Shown here one piece after another: positions 33,287 to 37,001 of a stretch of DNA of 37,001 nt. Made by a program: the position numbers and the translations under genes. Source of the stretch: Crocosphaera sp. (GTDB taxonomy: Bacteria; Cyanobacteriota; Cyanobacteriia; Cyanobacteriales; Microcystaceae); NCBI GenBank assembly GCA_030066295.1, contig JASJBX010000005.1, positions 1 to 37,001 of the forward strand. The letters run 5' to 3'. The notes beneath the pieces are model-generated. The model saw nothing but the letters and a program-made list of their open reading frames with translations. It did no database searches and was not told where the DNA came from. Numbering within the stretch: the first letter of the stretch is position 1; each line of letters opens with the position of its first letter.

Positions 33287-36200
33287 TTACCAATTGGCCG
33301 GATCGTAATAAGGGTCAGTGGTTAAGACAATTTTATCGACAATAAAGCCATCTTCACGCATCCAGAGGTTAAAGGTTTGCAGTCCCGTTTGCGTGACTTC
33401 AACGGTTGCTCTGACTCCATCCATTGTCCTGTTTGACCATCCATAGCTACCATTAAAGCCAGAAATGCGGTCAGAAGTGGTTAATCCTCGGCCATTGAGT
33501 CCCGCGTGGAGAGAGTCACTACTGCTGATATCACTTCCCCCAGCTTTTCCTAAAATCCAAACGTAATGGGTTCCGGTTTGGGTAAAGTTGATCTCGTAGT
33601 CGAGACGGGGACTCGAAGACTCATACCCTGTATTATAGTTGGTTCCATTATCTACTAACGCTTGTAACCCTTGACCCCCGGAAGCAGCAGCATCATTGAC
33701 GGTAACCCATTGATGTAAACTACTGGGGGAGGTATGGGAGTGAAACTGTTCTGCCTCAATGGTCACTAACCCCAGTCCATCGTTACTCTGTTGGAAAACG
33801 TCATTAATCTCCACACTGAAACTATCCATAACCCCTCCCACCACTGCGTAACCGTTGATATCTTGGACTTGGTTAGACCCTAAACTGAGGGTATAAAGAC
33901 CATTATCGCTGATGTCCCAACTTCCTCCAGGAACATTAATCGAATAAGTGGCGATCGCAGCCGTCCCATTCCCTATGACATTAACATCATTGAGGGTAGC
34001 ATTGGCACTAAACCCATTATTTCCAGTCACCATGACATCATTATGGTCCAGACTGTTAAGATCAATAGCAACATTATCGGTGTAAGTGACTTGGAAGGTG
34101 TAGTGGGTGTCTCCTGGTTGCGTGATAGTCGGGAGTGCAACATGGGCCACCGGCGCGATGGTATCCCCACCAATCTGAGTACGATATAAACCCCCTCCCG
34201 TGGTTCCGATCACCACAGTACCAGACGCATCGGGTTTGAATTGTATATTTTTCACCCGTAACATGGGGAGTCCTTGGTTATATTGTTGCCAACTGTTTCC
34301 CCCATCTTCTGATAACCAGACCCCGGTTGCTTCGGAGACAGAGAGAAAGGGATCTTGATCGGTGGCGGCTAAAATGCGATCGGGGTTACGAGGATCAACG
34401 GCAATATCGGCGGCTAATCTAAAAGGAGTTGAACCGTCGGTATTATTATTCGTTAACTGGGTCCAAATTCCTTGATCATACTGCCAAATTCCTCGCTTAT
34501 TATAGCCATCTCGTTTACGATTAACTGCATAAAAAGTATCGTGATCTACAATTTCAATGCGGGTGATTCCTCTGGGGTCTAAATTAGACCCTGTGACGAG
34601 ATCGTAACTATTACCATTAACATCGGAAGATTGATATAAACCGGTTGCTGTTCCCACATAAATTTGAAAGGTTTCCCCTGTATAGTCAGGGGCTAATTCG
34701 TAAACGTTTCCTGTGGTAGTTAGTTTCTGCGTCCAGGTTTGGCCAAAATTATCAGAAAAGAATAATTTTTGACCCCAAATTGTCCAAAGTTTGTTCGTTT
34801 CTGTGGGATGAGCCACAATCCGACTACCAGTTCCTAAACTGATCGGACTGCCTTGATTTTGCCAAGTTTGACCTCCATCAAAAGAAGCGTAAATACCCTT
34901 ACTGCTATCAGTTGTATATTGTCCGACTACACCATAAATTACTTGTTGCTCCACTACTGTATTGGTAAAAGAAACATCAATTAACCCATCAAAATCTGAC
35001 ATTCCATTAAACCGTTGTGATCCCGACCATTCCCAACTATGCAAATCATCTCGACTCATCCATTTTCCTGAGTCCATAGCTGCAATAAAAGATTGATTGG
35101 TATGGAAATGATCCCAGCGAAAATTACGAACCACTAACCCTGAATAACCGTTACCTCGCCAATAATTTTCGGTGATTTCGGTACTAGAAACGTCTGTCCA
35201 ACTCTTGCCTAAATCTTCGCTTAACCAGATTCCCTCACCTGTTCCACCGACAATTTTTTGGGAATTGTTGGGGTCAATGGCAAAAGCTCGAAAATACTTA
35301 TTTTGCATCGAATAAGCACTGTTATCATACCCTTCAAGTTTATTCCAGGTGAATCCACCATCTTCACTGATGTAATTTCCTGCTTTACTCCATTCTCCAA
35401 CAAAAGCAATATTGGGATCGCTTTCCGAAAATTGAATTTGATCGAAATAGGTTTGATTAATGTTACTGGTATTTAACCCTGTATTAACCGCAGAAAAAGT
35501 GTTACCTGCATCCGTAGAGCGATAAATTCCTTGACCATTAACGGTGATTAATAAGGTAGTTGATTCTGTTGTATGAGTGGTTAAAGATTGTTTATCTCCT
35601 GTGGGTAAATTGAGTCCAACTTGTGACCAAGTTTGACCTCCATCCCTACTCCTAAATAATCCTTCATCGGTGGTTGCAAAGAGTTGATTAAAATTATTGG
35701 CAGAAACGTCAACATCATAAATATTATTTTCCACACCTGAGCCAATTTTTGATAAAAACTGCCAGCTTTCTCCATTATCCCAACTTTGATAAACTTCCCC
35801 TAAACGACTTTCAGCAGCTTGGTCAATACGTTGATGACCAGTAAAGGCTAATAAATGATCACTATTATTAGAATTGAGCAAAATTTCTTGAATTGGTGCT
35901 GTATATTCTCCCCATTGAAAATCGGGCAATCCATTTCGTTTTTCTATCCAAGTTTGGCCTTGATCTAGGGATACATAAGGTCCTGATTTTGTCGCCAACC
36001 AAATCTCATTGGGATCGGTAATATCAAAGGTGATTTCTTCAACTTCCCAACTCTTTAACCCTTCACCTCCTAACCAACTATTCCCACCATCATGAGAGTA
36101 AGCAACCCCTAACATATCGCCACCCGCAATGATAATATCAGAGTCGTGGGGACTAATGGCAAAAGAGGTTAACCAACCCCCAACTCCTGGTTCATAAAGG

Positions 36201-36496
36201 GGTTTCCAACTGCTATCTATGGGTATCATTTCGGATGCCACGGGTTGGCTTTCATTGATACCCGTAAGGGGGTCTACATCAGCACTCATTGCATCAAGTT
36301 GAATGGTGTTTTCTTCCCCAAAATTTTGTGTTTGATTATCTATTGTTTGAGGTTCTAAATATTCATCAATATCGATGGCTGTTAATTGATTATTATTTTG
36401 AGTTTCCAAGGAAAGAGTATCTTCTGTAAAACCACTACTATGAGCTTGTAAAATATCTTGTGATTTGGTAAAAATTGCGGGTGCTTCGGTTAACAT
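33287..36496 (-). CDS. Large Asp-box beta-propeller protein (GH74/sialidase-like) with Ig-like and carbohydrate-binding C-terminal domains
   Basis: 1069 residues from ATG 36496; a GTG at 36529 would add 11. About ten Asp-box motifs of type S-x-D-x-G-x-[ST]-[WF] (SHDGGNSWLG, SRDGGQTWSQ, SEDGGFTWNK, SFDGGQTWQN, SEDGGNSWQQ and others) are spread over residues about 120-790 (counted from the GTG). This fits two seven-bladed propellers as in GH74 xyloglucanases or a sortilin-like fold. Then comes an Ig-like domain (about 805-920) and a beta-rich carbohydrate-binding-like domain (about 925-1080, IEAEQFHSHTS and HYVWILGKAGG). There is no signal peptide. That is usual for type I-secreted cyanobacterial proteins, though no exporter is seen here. 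Likely substrate is an extracellular glucan, perhaps the polymer made by this cluster. Catalytic Asp residues were not assigned. Confidence 0.8.
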   Translation of the reverse strand: MLTEAPAIFTKSQDILQAHSSGFTEDTLSLETQNNNQLTAIDIDEYLEPQTIDNQTQNFGEENTIQLDAMSADVDPLTGINESQPVASEMIPIDSSWKPLYEPGVGGWLTSFAISPHDSDIIIAGGDMLGVAYSHDGGNSWLGGEGLKSWEVEEITFDITDPNEIWLATKSGPYVSLDQGQTWIEKRNGLPDFQWGEYTAPIQEILLNSNNSDHLLAFTGHQRIDQAAESRLGEVYQSWDNGESWQFLSKIGSGVENNIYDVDVSANNFNQLFATTDEGLFRSRDGGQTWSQVGLNLPTGDKQSLTTHTTESTTLLITVNGQGIYRSTDAGNTFSAVNTGLNTSNINQTYFDQIQFSESDPNIAFVGEWSKAGNYISEDGGFTWNKLEGYDNSAYSMQNKYFRAFAIDPNNSQKIVGGTGEGIWLSEDLGKSWTDVSSTEITENYWRGNGYSGLVVRNFRWDHFHTNQSFIAAMDSGKWMSRDDLHSWEWSGSQRFNGMSDFDGLIDVSFTNTVVEQQVIYGVVGQYTTDSSKGIYASFDGGQTWQNQGSPISLGTGSRIVAHPTETNKLWTIWGQKLFFSDNFGQTWTQKLTTTGNVYELAPDYTGETFQIYVGTATGLYQSSDVNGNSYDLVTGSNLDPRGITRIEIVDHDTFYAVNRKRDGYNKRGIWQYDQGIWTQLTNNNTDGSTPFRLAADIAVDPRNPDRILAATDQDPFLSVSEATGVWLSEDGGNSWQQYNQGLPMLRVKNIQFKPDASGTVVIGTTGGGLYRTQIGGDTIAPVAHVALPTITQPGDTHYTFQVTYTDNVAIDLNSLDHNDVMVTGNNGFSANATLNDVNVIGNGTAAIATYSINVPGGSWDISDNGLYTLSLGSNQVQDINGYAVVGGVMDSFSVEINDVFQQSNDGLGLVTIEAEQFHSHTSPSSLHQWVTVNDAAASGGQGLQALVDNGTNYNTGYESSSPRLDYEINFTQTGTHYVWILGKAGGSDISSSDSLHAGLNGRGLTTSDRISGFNGSYGWSNRTMDGVRATVEVTQTGLQTFNLWMREDGFIVDKIVLTTDPYYDPANW

Positions 36497-36529
36497 TTTA
36501 GGATTAAAAATTATTATCAATAGCCGCAC

Positions 36530-36905
36530 AAAATCTATAAATTAAGTCGTTAAGTCAATAATAATTCTCAAAAAAAAGAAGCAATATTTAACGATCTTGA
36601 TTTATTTAAAATATTTTTGATTTGTGAAAAAGGCTAGGGTTGCAATACTTTAATACTATTTTTTTTATCTTAAAAATGCCAACAGTAAAAATACTGATGT
36701 TTAACTAATCTTTATCTGTTTTAATTTTTTATTAGTAACATTCACTAAGGAATTAAAAATCCTGAATTTTTGAACCATAAAAATTAACTAAGAGAATTCT
36801 ATTAAATCCAGTATTTTTTATTTATTTTTCTCAGTAATATTATGGTATAATTTTAGAGAAATAGATTATGAAAAATTATCAATTAGGTTCCATTAATTTG
36901 TGATT
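36530..36905 (+). promoter_or_regulatory. 376-base AT-rich divergent promoter region
   Basis: This gap lies between the divergent propeller and GT4 genes and is mostly A/T. The best signal is an extended -10, TGGTATAAT (36843-36851), 55 bases before the GT4 start, without a clear -35. A 12-codon ORF (36868-36903) between it and the gene is probably chance. No hairpin or RNA gene was recognised. Confidence 0.35.
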
Positions 36906-37001
36906 ATGAAAAAACCAAGTTTAACCATTTGCTATCAATTTAACCCTTGGAATAGTAGTATTGGCGGTATTCAAACGATTATTCGTTCTTTTCTAAAATA
37001 T
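36906..37001 (+). CDS. Glycosyltransferase family 4 protein, N-terminal part (cut by window)
   Basis: The 32 visible residues start MKKPSLTICYQFNPWNSS and continue IGGIQTIIRSFLKY. The I-G-G-I-x-x-x-I-R-x-[FL] pattern after a short hydrophobic strand is the usual start of GT4 enzymes, where the loop binds the acceptor or nucleotide sugar. The frame is open to the window edge. It is divergent from the propeller gene and extends the polysaccharide region to the right. Little more can be said from so few residues. Confidence 0.6.
   Translation, partial: MKKPSLTICYQFNPWNSSIGGIQTIIRSFLKY

Larger units (their letters stand above)
899..33958. repeat. Dispersed HIP1 octamers (GCGATCGC)
   Basis: Copies were seen starting at 899, 5665, 5990, 7761, 9746, 11056, 11384, 21458, 21584, 22512, 22816 and 33951; a few may be missed. 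HIP1 is over-represented in most cyanobacterial genomes. Twelve in 37 kb of AT-rich DNA is far above chance. All but 5665 are inside genes. Confidence 0.85.

Noticed and set aside
36868-36903. 12-codon ORF before the right-edge GT4 gene
   Set aside because: Too short, no ribosome site, and AT-rich sequence produces such ORFs by chance.

Overview
The window looks like chromosomal DNA from an AT-rich unicellular cyanobacterium. The evidence is psbH (photosystem II), ndhH (NDH-1), a CPP1-type chaperone-like protein, a KaiA-KaiB-KaiC clock cluster and about a dozen copies of the cyanobacterial octamer GCGATCGC (HIP1). The gene mix and base composition fit the Crocosphaera/Cyanothece group, but that placement is inference.

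Layout. From 1 to 3.9 kb, minus-strand housekeeping genes: a cut Uma2-type gene, a Na+/amino-acid symporter, a CPP1-like membrane protein, tatA and psbH. From 3.9 to 7 kb, a loose stretch of small or unassigned genes: weak ORFs, a small membrane protein, a cupin, a broken flavin oxidoreductase, a SIMPL-domain exported protein and a zinc-knuckle microprotein. From 7 to 12.7 kb, on plus: a YwiC-like membrane protein, a cation/proton antiporter fused to stress-protein domains, a PAS-GGDEF-EAL cyclic-di-GMP protein and an RsuA-family pseudouridine synthase. From 12.8 to 15.8 kb, a three-gene clock cluster which I read as the non-standard kaiA3-kaiB3-kaiC3 system. Its KaiA has a receiver-like N-terminus on a KaiA-like C-terminus, KaiB lacks the usual acidic tail, and KaiC is 504 residues with both ATPase domains and the phosphosites kept. 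ndhH follows. From 17.1 to 18.3 kb, three tandem copies of a coiled-coil, membrane-tailed small protein differ by whole 11-residue units. From 18.4 to 20.9 kb, a Dam-type adenine methylase sits beside a stand-alone TnpB element. Then comes D-Ala-D-Ala ligase.

From 22 to 37 kb lies an exopolysaccharide region, nearly all on minus: a GT4 glycosyltransferase, a charged small protein, an exported protein of unknown role, a Wzx-like flippase, three GT2 glycosyltransferases, a Wzy-like polymerase, a Wzc-like chain-length protein whose kinase P-loop has lost its lysine, and a 1069-residue Asp-box beta-propeller protein. A divergent GT4 gene runs off the right edge. The set can build, flip, polymerise and control the length of a surface polymer, but the initiating sugar-phosphate transferase and outer-membrane export protein are not in the window.

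Most notable: the KaiA3-B3-C3 cluster, the hendecad-varying coiled-coil triplet, the degenerate BY-kinase and the TnpB element at the dam 5' side. I saw no tRNA, rRNA or CRISPR array. All family calls come from reading the translated sequence; no database search was run.
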